Shown here: piece by piece, positions 1 through 6,438 of the stretch
Position numbering within the stretch: position 1 is the first letter of the stretch
Layout of the letters: every line of letters begins with the position of its first letter
Assembly: GCA_021771265.1 (NCBI GenBank)
Contig: JAETPK010000017.1
Coordinates: 1-33,619 of the forward strand
Direction of reading: 5' to 3'
From: Oscillospiraceae bacterium
GTDB taxonomy: Bacteria > Bacillota > Clostridia > Oscillospirales > Oscillospiraceae
Length of the DNA stretch: 33,619 nucleotides
Made by a program: the position numbers and the translations under genes
The notes under the pieces: generated by a model
Database searches by the model: none
What the model was told of the DNA's origin: nothing
The model's input: the letters and a program-made list of their open reading frames with translations, nothing else

Positions 1-849
1 ACCGCCGCCATGGCGGACGGCACGGGCCTGGGGCCCTTCGCCAGGGAATTTCCGGAGCGGTTTTTCGACGTGGCCATCGCCGAGGGACACGGGGTCTCCA
101 TGGCGGCGGGCCTTGCCAGCCAGGGCATGATCCCGGTGTTCGCCGTGTACTCCACGTTTTTGCAGCGGGGCTATGACATGCTGGTCCACGACGTGTCCCT
201 CCAGCAGCTCCATGTGGTGCTGGGGGTGGACCGGGCCGGTCTGGTGGGCGCCGACGGCGAGACCCACCACGGCTGCTTCGACGCGCTGTTTCTGTGTGCC
301 ATCCCGGGCTTCACGGTGCTTTGTCCCGCCAGCTTCGCGGAGCTGCGGACCATGCTGCGCCAGGCCCTGTTCGACATTCCCGGCCCCGTGGCCGTCCGGT
401 ATCCCCGGGGCGGGGAGGGTGCCTTTCAGGCGGACACGGCGGAAAAGGCCGCCGTCTGCCTGCGGCCGGGCACCGACGTGACGCTGGTGACCTACGGCGT
501 GCTCATCAACCACGCCCTGGCGGCGGCGGAGCTGCTGGAGAAAAAGGGCATCAGCGCGGAGGTGGTGAAGCTCAACCGCATCTCTCCCCTGGAGATCGGG
601 GATATGGAGGGGTGCTTTGGGCATACGGACACGCTGCTGGTGGCGGAGGACGCCTTCGGCGCCGGCTGCGTGGGCCAGCGCCTGGCCGCCAAGCTGGCGG
701 AGCGGGGCATGTCCCCCAAGAAACTCATTTTGCGCAATCTCGGCAAGACCTACGCCCCCGAGGGCAGCGTGGCGGAGCTGGAGCACAGCTTCGGCCTGGA
801 CGCGGAGGGCATTGCCAGAGCCGTGGAGGAGGAACGACATGAGCAATAA
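1..849 (+). CDS. dxs: 1-deoxy-D-xylulose-5-phosphate synthase, C-terminal part (5' truncated by window)
   Basis: The frame is open from base 1, so the gene starts outside the window; 282 residues of the C-terminal half are present. DXS joins pyruvate and glyceraldehyde-3-phosphate with thiamine diphosphate to make DXP, the first step of the MEP isoprenoid pathway, in the cytoplasm. The visible part holds the pyrimidine-binding transketolase domain (MADGTGL, FFDVAIAEGHGVS, YSTFLQRGYD, DRAGLVGADGETHHG, VRYPRGG) and the C-terminal transketolase domain. The catalytic glutamate of the IAE motif is kept, although the usual IAEQHAV reads IAEGHGV. Its last 11 bases overlap tlyA, which fits the conserved clostridial order dxs-tlyA-nadK-argR-recN and translational coupling. 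Confidence 0.95.
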   Translation, partial: TAAMADGTGLGPFAREFPERFFDVAIAEGHGVSMAAGLASQGMIPVFAVYSTFLQRGYDMLVHDVSLQQLHVVLGVDRAGLVGADGETHHGCFDALFLCAIPGFTVLCPASFAELRTMLRQALFDIPGPVAVRYPRGGEGAFQADTAEKAAVCLRPGTDVTLVTYGVLINHALAAAELLEKKGISAEVVKLNRISPLEIGDMEGCFGHTDTLLVAEDAFGAGCVGQRLAAKLAERGMSPKKLILRNLGKTYAPEGSVAELEHSFGLDAEGIARAVEEERHEQ

Positions 850-1663
850 AACACGGCTGGATGTGCTACTGGTGGAGCGGGGGCTCCAGGAGAGCCGCCA
901 GAAGGCCCAGGCCACCATCATGAGCGGCCTGGTGTTTGTCAAGGGCCAGCGGGTGGACAAGCCCGGCGCCGCCGTCCCCCAGGACGCGGAGATCGAGATC
1001 CGGGGCAACACCCTGAAATATGTCAGCCGGGGCGGACTGAAGCTGGAAAAGGCCATGGCCGCCTTTCCCATCGACCTCCATGACGCCGTCTGCGGCGACA
1101 TCGGCGCCTCCACCGGCGGCTTTACCGACTGCATGCTGCAAAACGGCGCCCGAAAGGTGTATGCTGTGGATGTGGGCTACGGCCAGCTGGCCTGGAGCCT
1201 CCGCAGCGACGAGCGGGTGGTGTGCATGGAGCGCACCAACGCCCGCTATCTGACCCATGAGCAGATCCCGGAGGAGCTGGATTTCGCCTCTGTGGATGTG
1301 AGCTTCATCTCTTTGAAGCTCGTTCTGCCCCCCTTGTGCGGTTTGCTGAAGGACGGCGGCCACGCCGCCTGCCTGGTGAAGCCCCAGTTTGAGGCCGGAA
1401 AGGAAAAGGTGGGCAAAAAAGGCGTGGTCCGGGACCCGGCCGTCCATCTGGAGGTGCTGGAGCGCTTTCTGGAGCATGCAAAGGAATCCGGCTTTACAGT
1501 CCTTGGCCTGACGTATTCTCCCATTCGGGGACCTGAGGGTAACATCGAGTACCTGGGGTATCTGGAAAAGGGAGACTGGCAGGAGCGCGCCTTTGACCTG
1601 AAGGCCCTGGTGGCGGAGTCTCACGAGACGCTGAAGGAGCACGGGGAGGGGAGCGGCCTATGA
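839..1663 (+). CDS. tlyA: TlyA family 23S/16S rRNA (cytidine-2'-O)-methyltransferase
   Basis: A 274-residue protein, the usual TlyA size. The N-terminus (about residues 4-65) is an S4-type RNA-binding domain (RLDVLLVERGL...SRQKAQATIMSGLVFVKGQRVDKPG). The rest is an FtsJ/RrmJ-like SAM methyltransferase domain with the SAM loop DIGASTGGFTDCMLQNGA and the following acidic strand VYAVDVGYGQL, then KPQFEAGKEKVGKKGVVRDP. Characterised TlyA proteins 2'-O-methylate rRNA cytidines; some are also called hemolysins. The ATG at 839 is preceded by GGAGGAGGA and lies inside the end of dxs. Its stop overlaps the nadK start as ATGA. Function is family-based. Confidence 0.93.
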   Translation: MSNKTRLDVLLVERGLQESRQKAQATIMSGLVFVKGQRVDKPGAAVPQDAEIEIRGNTLKYVSRGGLKLEKAMAAFPIDLHDAVCGDIGASTGGFTDCMLQNGARKVYAVDVGYGQLAWSLRSDERVVCMERTNARYLTHEQIPEELDFASVDVSFISLKLVLPPLCGLLKDGGHAACLVKPQFEAGKEKVGKKGVVRDPAVHLEVLERFLEHAKESGFTVLGLTYSPIRGPEGNIEYLGYLEKGDWQERAFDLKALVAESHETLKEHGEGSGL

Positions 1664-2544
1664 ATCCAAAGAAGATCATCCTCTGCCCCAACCCCAGCCG
1701 GGACCGTGGGATGGCGGCCACGAAGGCGGCCCAAAAGCTCCTGCACGAGATCGGCCTGCGCACGGTGGTGTGCTCCCCCTTCCGGGACCAGTGGGACGGG
1801 GCCTTCGCCGACTTTGACGTGAAGCCCCTGCAGGCGGAGCTGCGGTCCGCGGACCTGCTGCTGACCTTCGGCGGGGACGGCACCATTCTGCACCTGGCCA
1901 AGCTGGCGGCCCTGAACAAGATCCCAGTGCTGGGCGTCAACATGGGGGGCCTGGGCTTCATCGCGGAGCTGGAGGCCGGGGAGCTGGAGCTGCTGCGGAA
2001 GCTGGAAAACTGGGACTTTGAGCTGGAGCAGCGGATGATGCTGGACGTGTCCGTCATCCGGGAGGGCCGGCAGGTCTACACAAACCTGGGCCTCAACGAG
2101 GCCGTTATCCGGGAGGGTCCCATCTCCCACGTCATCCACCTGAAAATCGATTCCGACGGCCGGCATCTGGCGGACATCGCCGGCGACGGCGTCATCATCG
2201 CCACCCCCACGGGCTCCACCGCCTATTCTCTCTCCGCCGGCGGCCCCGTGGTGGAGCCGGTGGCCCAGACCATGGTGGTGTGCCCCATCTGCATCCACAA
2301 CATGCGCTTTTCCTCCTACGTGCTCTCACCGGAGCACACCCTCACCATCGGATTGGAGCGCAACGGCCGAAAGCCGGTGTACCTGTTCGTGGACGAGAGC
2401 CGGGGATTTGCCCTGCGTTCGGATGACCAGGTGCTGGTCCGCAGGTCCAAGTACACCACGAAGCTGGTCCGCCTGTCGGAAAAGAGCTTTTGCGAGATAT
2501 TCGCCCAAAAAATGCTGCCGGGAGGGTTTCATGATGAAAAATGA
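1660..2544 (+). CDS. nadK: NAD kinase
   Basis: A 294-residue NAD kinase, which phosphorylates NAD to NADP using ATP or polyphosphate in the cytoplasm. Diagnostic motifs are GGDGT (residues 71-75), NMGGLGFIAE, LNEAVI, and the glycine-rich block TPTGSTAYSLSAGGP with the downstream VVEPVAQ region. The start codon overlaps the tlyA stop as ATGA, with GGGAGGGGAG upstream. The end overlaps argR by 14 bases. All of this suggests one polycistronic, translationally coupled mRNA. Confidence 0.96.
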   Translation: MNPKKIILCPNPSRDRGMAATKAAQKLLHEIGLRTVVCSPFRDQWDGAFADFDVKPLQAELRSADLLLTFGGDGTILHLAKLAALNKIPVLGVNMGGLGFIAELEAGELELLRKLENWDFELEQRMMLDVSVIREGRQVYTNLGLNEAVIREGPISHVIHLKIDSDGRHLADIAGDGVIIATPTGSTAYSLSAGGPVVEPVAQTMVVCPICIHNMRFSSYVLSPEHTLTIGLERNGRKPVYLFVDESRGFALRSDDQVLVRRSKYTTKLVRLSEKSFCEIFAQKMLPGGFHDEK

Positions 2545-2983
2545 CCGTCAAAACATGATCCTGGAGATCATTTCCCAGGAGAATATCGAAACGCAGGAGC
2601 AGCTGCTGCTCCAGCTCCAGGCGCGGGGCATCACCAGTACCCAGGCCACCATTTCCCGGGACATCAAGCAAATGCACCTGGTGAAGGAGCCGGTGGGCCA
2701 GGGGGTGTACAAGTACGCCGTGTCCGGCAACCGGACAAAGCTGAATTTCGCCGAAAAGCTGCGGACCATCTTCCGGGAGAGCATCACCAGCATCGACTAT
2801 GCCCAGAACATCGTGGTGGTCAAGACCATGCCGGGCCTGGCCAGCGCCGCCTGCGCGGCTCTGGACAACATGGAGTTCAACTTCCTGGTGGGCTCCCTGG
2901 CGGGAGACGACACCGCGTTTTTGGTGATGCGGGACACGGAGTCCGCCGCGGAGTTCTGCGAGGAGATCAAGGAAATGCTCTGA
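2531..2983 (+). CDS. argR: Arginine repressor ArgR
   Basis: A 150-residue ArgR/AhrC protein. The N-terminal winged helix-turn-helix (residues about 5-70) includes the typical TQEQLLLQLQARGI and TQATISRDIKQMHLVK. The C-terminal oligomerisation and arginine-binding domain carries VVVKTMPGLASAACAALD and the signature LVGSLAGDDTAFLVMRD, with the acidic DD pair that contacts arginine. It represses arginine biosynthesis and activates catabolism in Firmicutes. Two in-frame ATGs (2531 and 2534) follow GGGAGGG; either could start it. It sits inside the end of nadK. No ARG box is obvious in the window. Confidence 0.95.
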   Translation: MMKNDRQNMILEIISQENIETQEQLLLQLQARGITSTQATISRDIKQMHLVKEPVGQGVYKYAVSGNRTKLNFAEKLRTIFRESITSIDYAQNIVVVKTMPGLASAACAALDNMEFNFLVGSLAGDDTAFLVMRDTESAAEFCEEIKEML

Positions 2984-3195
2984 GGCTTCAAAGGGGAGCG
3001 GGCTCCCCCTTGAGGATCCCCCACCACCAGTGACCGATGTCACTGGTGAACGCCGCCCAAGGCGGCTGAGTCAAAGTATTTTCACCAGGTACACGCCCTG
3101 GCGAAAATGATTGAAATTTTTTCTTCCGCTCTGAGCGGAAGAATCAGGGGAAACCCAGGTTTCCCCTGAACCCTTTCCGAAGGGAGCATTAAAGT
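2984..3195 (+). repeat. Hairpin-array spacer between argR and recN
   Basis: This 212-bp non-coding stretch is almost entirely inverted repeats. There is a GGGGAGC/GCTCCCC hairpin at about 2993-3008. A 10-bp perfect stem lies at 3025-3034/3039-3048 (loop CGAT). A GCCGCC/GGCGGC stem lies at 3052-3066. A stem at 3079-3089/3097-3107 has one mismatch. Perfect 10-bp stems lie at 3121-3130/3134-3143 (loop CTG) and 3145-3154/3159-3168 (loop CCAG). CCCTT/AAGGG follows just before the recN ribosome binding site. The density suggests a mosaic of repeat modules rather than one terminator. Confidence 0.7.
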
Positions 3196-4881
3196 ATGCT
3201 GGAGCTGCTTCACATTGAGAATATCGCGGTCATCGAGTTGGCGGATATCCGCTTTCTGCCGGGCTTCAACGCCTTGACAGGCGAGACCGGCGCCGGCAAA
3301 TCCATCGTCATCGACGCCATGGGCGCCGTCCTGGGAGGGCGGGCCTCACGTGAGCTCATTCGCACCGGCGCCGACAAGGCCTTTGTCAGCGCGGAGTTTT
3401 CCGCCGTTCCGGCGGACCTGCCGGGGCTTTCCGCCGCCGGCGCGGCCCCGGACGAGGATGGGAGCCTCCTGCTGCAGCGGGAGATGGGCGCCGACGGCAA
3501 GAACAGCTGCCGGGTCAACGGCCGGCCTGTCACTGTCAGCCAGCTGCGGCAGATCGGCGCGGACCTGCTGAACATCCACGGCCAGCACGACGGCGCGGCC
3601 CTCCTGGACGAGGAGCAGCACCAGACCTATCTGGACCGCTTTGGTCGGACGGAGGAGGTCCTGGCGGCCTACCGGGAAACATACGGCGCCCTGGCGGAGC
3701 TGCTGGGCCGCATCCGGGCGCTGAAAATGGACGAGGCGGAAAAGGCCCGGCGGATGGACAGCCTGCGCTTTCAGATCGGGGAGCTGGAGCGGGCGGAGCT
3801 GGTGCCCGGCGAGGAGGAGGAGCTTCTGGCCAGGCGCACGCTGCTGCGCAGCGGCGAGAAGTACATCGCCGCCCTGGACGGGGCGGGTTACAGCCTCTCC
3901 GGCGGCGAGGATTCCGGCGGCGCTCTGGCGGCCATTCGGGACGCGGAGGAGGCTATCTCCGGCGTCCGCACTCTGAGCGACGAGCTGGGAGAATTGCATA
4001 AACGCCTGGAAGTGCTGCGGTGTGAAGCCTATGACCTTGCCGAGATCGTCCGGGACAAGCGGGCGGAGTTCGACTTTTCCCCGGCGGAGCTGGACGCGGT
4101 GGAGAGCCGGGCGGACCAGCTGTACCGGCTGAAAAAGAAGTACGGCGCCACCGTGGAGGATATGCTGGACTACCTGGACAAGTGCCGGGCGGAGCTGGAC
4201 GCCATGGAGACCGCCGATGACACCCTGGCCCGGCTGGAAAAAAAGCTTGGGAAGGTCCGCCGGGCTGTGGAGGACGCCGGCGGAGCGCTGACCAAGGCCC
4301 GGAAGGCGGCCGCCCTTGCGCTGGAGCAGCGCATCCAGGGGGAGCTGCGGGACCTGGACATGCACAAGGTCCGCTTTGCCATCGACTTCGCGGAGAAGGA
4401 GCCCGGCCCCGACGGCTGCGACACCATTCGATTCCTCATGTCCGCCAACGTAGGGGAGGACCTGCGGCCCATCGCCAAGATCGCCTCCGGCGGCGAGTTG
4501 GCCCGCATCATGCTGGCGCTGAAAAACGTGCTGGCGGAGCAGGAGGCCGTGGCCACCCTGGTGTTCGACGAGGTGGATACCGGCGTCTCCGGCCGGGCGG
4601 CCCAGAAGGTGGCGGAGAAGCTGGCCCAGGTGAGCCGGCGCAAGCAGGTGCTGTGCGTCACCCATCTGCCCCAGCTGGCCGCCATGGCGGACACCCACTT
4701 TTCCGTGGAAAAGGGCGAGCAGGGCGGCCGGACCTACACGAGGGTGGTCCAGCTGGACCGGGAGCAGCGGAAGGCGGAGCTGGCCCGCATCACCGGTGGC
4801 AGCCATGTGACTGAGGCGCTGCTGGAAAGCGCCGGAGAGCTGCTGGACCAGGCGGAGGCATACCGAAGGACATTGCATTAA
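3196..4881 (+). CDS. recN: DNA repair protein RecN
   Basis: A 561-residue SMC-like ATPase of double-strand-break repair that helps assemble and hold DNA ends for RecA. The Walker A site GETGAGKS is at residues 29-36. A long charged, mainly helical middle part forms the coiled-coil arm. The C-terminal ATPase half has the signature ASGGELARIMLALKNVL (from about residue 430), Walker B LVFDEVDTGVSGRAA and the H-loop VTHLPQLAAMAD. Length matches the family. The ATG at 3196 follows AAGGGAG. In many spore formers recN is followed by spoIVB and spo0A; here it is followed by a nucleotidyltransferase gene. Confidence 0.96.
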   Translation: MLELLHIENIAVIELADIRFLPGFNALTGETGAGKSIVIDAMGAVLGGRASRELIRTGADKAFVSAEFSAVPADLPGLSAAGAAPDEDGSLLLQREMGADGKNSCRVNGRPVTVSQLRQIGADLLNIHGQHDGAALLDEEQHQTYLDRFGRTEEVLAAYRETYGALAELLGRIRALKMDEAEKARRMDSLRFQIGELERAELVPGEEEELLARRTLLRSGEKYIAALDGAGYSLSGGEDSGGALAAIRDAEEAISGVRTLSDELGELHKRLEVLRCEAYDLAEIVRDKRAEFDFSPAELDAVESRADQLYRLKKKYGATVEDMLDYLDKCRAELDAMETADDTLARLEKKLGKVRRAVEDAGGALTKARKAAALALEQRIQGELRDLDMHKVRFAIDFAEKEPGPDGCDTIRFLMSANVGEDLRPIAKIASGGELARIMLALKNVLAEQEAVATLVFDEVDTGVSGRAAQKVAEKLAQVSRRKQVLCVTHLPQLAAMADTHFSVEKGEQGGRTYTRVVQLDREQRKAELARITGGSHVTEALLESAGELLDQAEAYRRTLH

Positions 4882-4893
4882 ATGAAAATAGAG

Positions 4894-4928
4894 GCAGCCC
4901 CGTCCCAAGTGAGGACGGGGCTGCTTTC
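4894..4928 (+). terminator. Terminator-like hairpin after recN
   Basis: A perfect 12-bp stem at 4894-4905/4913-4924 with a 7-base loop is followed by a short TTT. It begins 12 bases after the recN stop. It lies upstream of the nucleotidyltransferase ribosome binding site, so an ATG at 4882 in the same frame is not a credible start. Confidence 0.65.
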
Positions 4929-4944
4929 AACCGGGAGGAGATTT

Positions 4945-5589
4945 ATGGATACACAAGTGTGGATGCGGCAATTTCTCAAAACCGTACAGGACGCCTTTGG
5001 CACCCGTCTGGTCTTTGTGGGGCTCCAGGGCAGCCGGGCCAGGGGAGAGGCATCGGAGCGCAGCGACATCGACGTGGTCGTGGTGTTGGATGTACTGAGG
5101 GTATCAGATTTGGAACGCTACCGGACCGCTGCCGCCGCGCTTCCAAACCGGGAGCTGCTGTGCGGCTTTGTGTCCGGAAAAGAGGAGCTGACTTCCTGGG
5201 ATCGGGCGGACCTCTTCCAGTTTTACCACGATACGGTCCCTTATTTTGGAAGCCTGGAATTTCTGTGCCCTCTGATCGGCCCTGGGGATATCCGCCGGGC
5301 GGTGCATCTGGGAGCCTGCAATGTATACCACGCCTGCTGCCACAACTATCTCCATGAGCGGGAGGCGGAGGTGCTGAAGAGCTGCTTCAAATCCGCCGCT
5401 TTCATCCTGCAGGCCAAACACTATCTGGAGACTGGCGCGTATATTTCCCGGAAGGCGGACCTGCTCCCCCGCCTGACTGGCAGGGACAGGGCGGTGCTGG
5501 CGGGGCTGCTGGGCGGCGATTTTGCCGGGAATTTTTCAGAGTATTCCGCCCTGCTGCTGGACTGGGCCTCCGGTCTGATCCGGCGGTGA
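4945..5589 (+). CDS. Nucleotidyltransferase-domain protein (MNT/KNTase type)
   Basis: A 214-residue protein with an N-terminal polymerase-beta-like nucleotidyltransferase fold. The motif GSRARGEASERSDIDVVVVL (about residues 30-49) contains the GS and the DxD metal-binding pair. The C-terminal part is helical and could be a HEPN-like or substrate-binding helical domain; it has no motif I can name. Such proteins transfer NMP to antibiotics, proteins or small molecules, so the substrate is unknown. The start at 4945 is set by GGGAGGAG eight bases upstream. The gene is bounded by hairpins on both sides and is likely monocistronic. It is not paired with a separate HEPN or MNT antitoxin gene. Confidence 0.75.
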   Translation: MDTQVWMRQFLKTVQDAFGTRLVFVGLQGSRARGEASERSDIDVVVVLDVLRVSDLERYRTAAAALPNRELLCGFVSGKEELTSWDRADLFQFYHDTVPYFGSLEFLCPLIGPGDIRRAVHLGACNVYHACCHNYLHEREAEVLKSCFKSAAFILQAKHYLETGAYISRKADLLPRLTGRDRAVLAGLLGGDFAGNFSEYSALLLDWASGLIRR

Positions 5590-5619
5590 AAAAACGACTG
5601 ACAGCTGTCAGTCGTTTTT
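5590..5619. terminator. Bidirectional terminator between convergent genes
   Basis: A perfect inverted repeat at 5590-5604/5605-5619 has an A-tract on the left and a T-tract on the right, folding as CGACTGAC-AGCT-GTCAGTCG plus A/T flanks. It ends the plus-strand nucleotidyltransferase and overlaps the stop codon of the converging minus-strand gene, so it can serve both. Confidence 0.85.
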
Positions 5620-5790
5620 GTTTTGCTCCCATGGGATCTTTCCGTGCTCCTGCTCGAAGTCCATGATGCACCGGCGGATCAGGTACATGATCTGTCCGCT
5701 TCCGGTGCGGCCTTCGTATTTTGCAATATAAAAGAGCTTGTCGTGGGTTTCTTGGTCGATAAAGAGCCCCAGATGCTTGTCCTTCTTCAT
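5608..5790 (-). CDS. Ribbon-helix-helix (Arc-like) DNA-binding protein, 60 aa
   Basis: A 60-residue protein: MKKDKHLGLFIDQETHDKL, then a helix with FYIAKYEGRTGSGQIMYL and IRRCIMDFEQEHGKI. This is the beta-strand/helix/helix plan of Arc/CopG-type repressors, which dimerise and bind palindromic operators with the paired N-terminal strand. The ATG at 5790 is preferred over a GTG seven codons upstream because GGAG lies nine bases before the ATG. It is transcribed divergently from a 58-codon gene, with a perfect 17-bp palindrome between them. This suggests it represses its neighbour and perhaps itself. Proteins of this type are often phage- or ICE-linked; no other mobile genes are adjacent here. 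Confidence 0.72.
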   Translation of the reverse strand: MKKDKHLGLFIDQETHDKLFYIAKYEGRTGSGQIMYLIRRCIMDFEQEHGKIPWEQNKND

Positions 5791-5821
5791 AATCAATGAC
5801 TCCAACCGCACTTTTTTTAAG

Positions 5822-5850
5822 TTGATTTTAAGTACAGTTTGCGGTAATAT
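5822..5850 (+). promoter_or_regulatory. Sigma-A-type promoter for the 58-codon gene
   Basis: TTGATT (5822-5827) and TAATAT (5845-5850) are separated by exactly 17 bases in an AT-rich island within a GC-rich genome. The predicted start near 5857 directly abuts the palindrome at 5859-5875, a usual repressor position. Confidence 0.6.
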
Positions 5851-5858
5851 GTAAATAT

Positions 5859-5875
5859 ATACTTATTTTAAGTAT
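5859..5875. promoter_or_regulatory. 17-bp perfect palindrome, candidate RHH operator
   Basis: ATACTTA-TTT-TAAGTAT is a perfect 7+3+7 inverted repeat. The half-site TTTTAAGTA also occurs at 5826-5834 on the same strand. The position between divergent genes, one encoding a ribbon-helix-helix protein, makes it a candidate operator. This is inference from position and symmetry. Confidence 0.55.
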
Positions 5876-5898
5876 CAAAAATTTAGGAGGACAACGTA

Positions 5899-6075
5899 AT
5901 GAAAAGAGAACCTGATTGGAAGCGCATGTACATGGAGCTGCTGGGAAAAACGGATGAAGCCCTGGATATCCTGCCGCTGTATCCGGAGAACGCAAAAGTA
6001 TACGAGCTCCTGAAGGCGGGCATGCAGGCCGCGGAGGACATCTACTGCGAAGAAGGAAAGGCCTCAGACGCTTAA
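5899..6075 (+). CDS. Small protein of unknown function, 58 aa
   Basis: A 58-codon open frame with a near-perfect ribosome binding site (TAGGAGG, 5884-5890, eight bases before the ATG) and its own promoter. The product begins MKREPDWKRMYMELLG and ends CEEGKASDA. It is charged, probably helical, and has no signal peptide or membrane segment. I do not recognise a family. It is divergent from the ribbon-helix-helix gene and likely controlled by it through the intervening palindrome. It ends just before the tyrS T-box promoter. The strong translation signals are the main argument that it is real. Confidence 0.65.
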   Translation: MKREPDWKRMYMELLGKTDEALDILPLYPENAKVYELLKAGMQAAEDIYCEEGKASDA

Positions 6076-6090
6076 TTTTGCCGATTTTGG

Positions 6091-6119
6091 TTGACAAGCC
6101 CTCGCAAATCGGATAAAAT
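6091..6119 (+). promoter_or_regulatory. Promoter of the tyrS T-box leader
   Basis: TTGACA (6091-6096), 17-base spacer, TAAAAT (6114-6119). It stands directly upstream of the T-box leader, with a start expected near 6126. Confidence 0.8.
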
Positions 6120-6125
6120 AACCCC

Positions 6126-6400
6126 TGCATACAGCGAGGAAGCGGAGAAGTAGCCGCAGGCGTCCTGCCAAGAGAGCCCCTGGATGGTGGAAAGGGGAGA
6201 GGACGGGCGGTGAATACACCGTGGAGCTGGCACCCAAACGGCCCTGAACGGCCCAGTAGGCGTGCTCCGGGGGCGCCCGTTACAGCGCTGCCGTGTGTTG
6301 GCACGGCCTGAGGCCGCTTTCGTGAGGAGGCGGTGAACCAGAGGTGGTACCGCGAAGAAGTTCGCCCTCTGTCCCCGCCGGGACAGAGGATTTTTTTGTT
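6126..6400 (+). ncRNA. T-box riboswitch, tyrosine specific
   Basis: The leader has the canonical T-box parts in order. Stem I carries the AGAGAG bulge region (about 6171) and the GGATGGTGGAAAGGGG distal segment. The specifier loop is GAATACACC with the tyrosine codon TAC at 6215-6217. A stem II region with CGTTACAG follows. The antiterminator bulge AGAGGTGGTACCGCG (6340-6354) has TGGT at 6345-6348 to pair with the uncharged tRNA end ACCA, matching the A discriminator of bacterial tRNA-Tyr. A terminator with T7 follows. Uncharged tRNA-Tyr binding should allow read-through into tyrS. Confidence 0.95.
6366..6397 (+). terminator. T-box intrinsic terminator
   Basis: A 10-bp perfect stem 6366-6375/6380-6389 with loop CGCC is followed by A and T7 (6391-6397). 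It competes with the antiterminator around the T-box bulge. Confidence 0.92.
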
Positions 6401-6438
6401 CTGTTCCGCGCATATTATTTTGAACAGGAGAGACGACT

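Noticed and set aside
3346-4908. 520-codon minus-strand open frame opposite recN
   Set aside because: A typical antisense shadow in GC-rich DNA; recN on the plus strand has all family motifs.
4882-4944. Earlier in-frame ATG for the nucleotidyltransferase
   Set aside because: It lies directly after the recN stop and the extension would be encoded by a terminator hairpin; a strong ribosome binding site precedes 4945.
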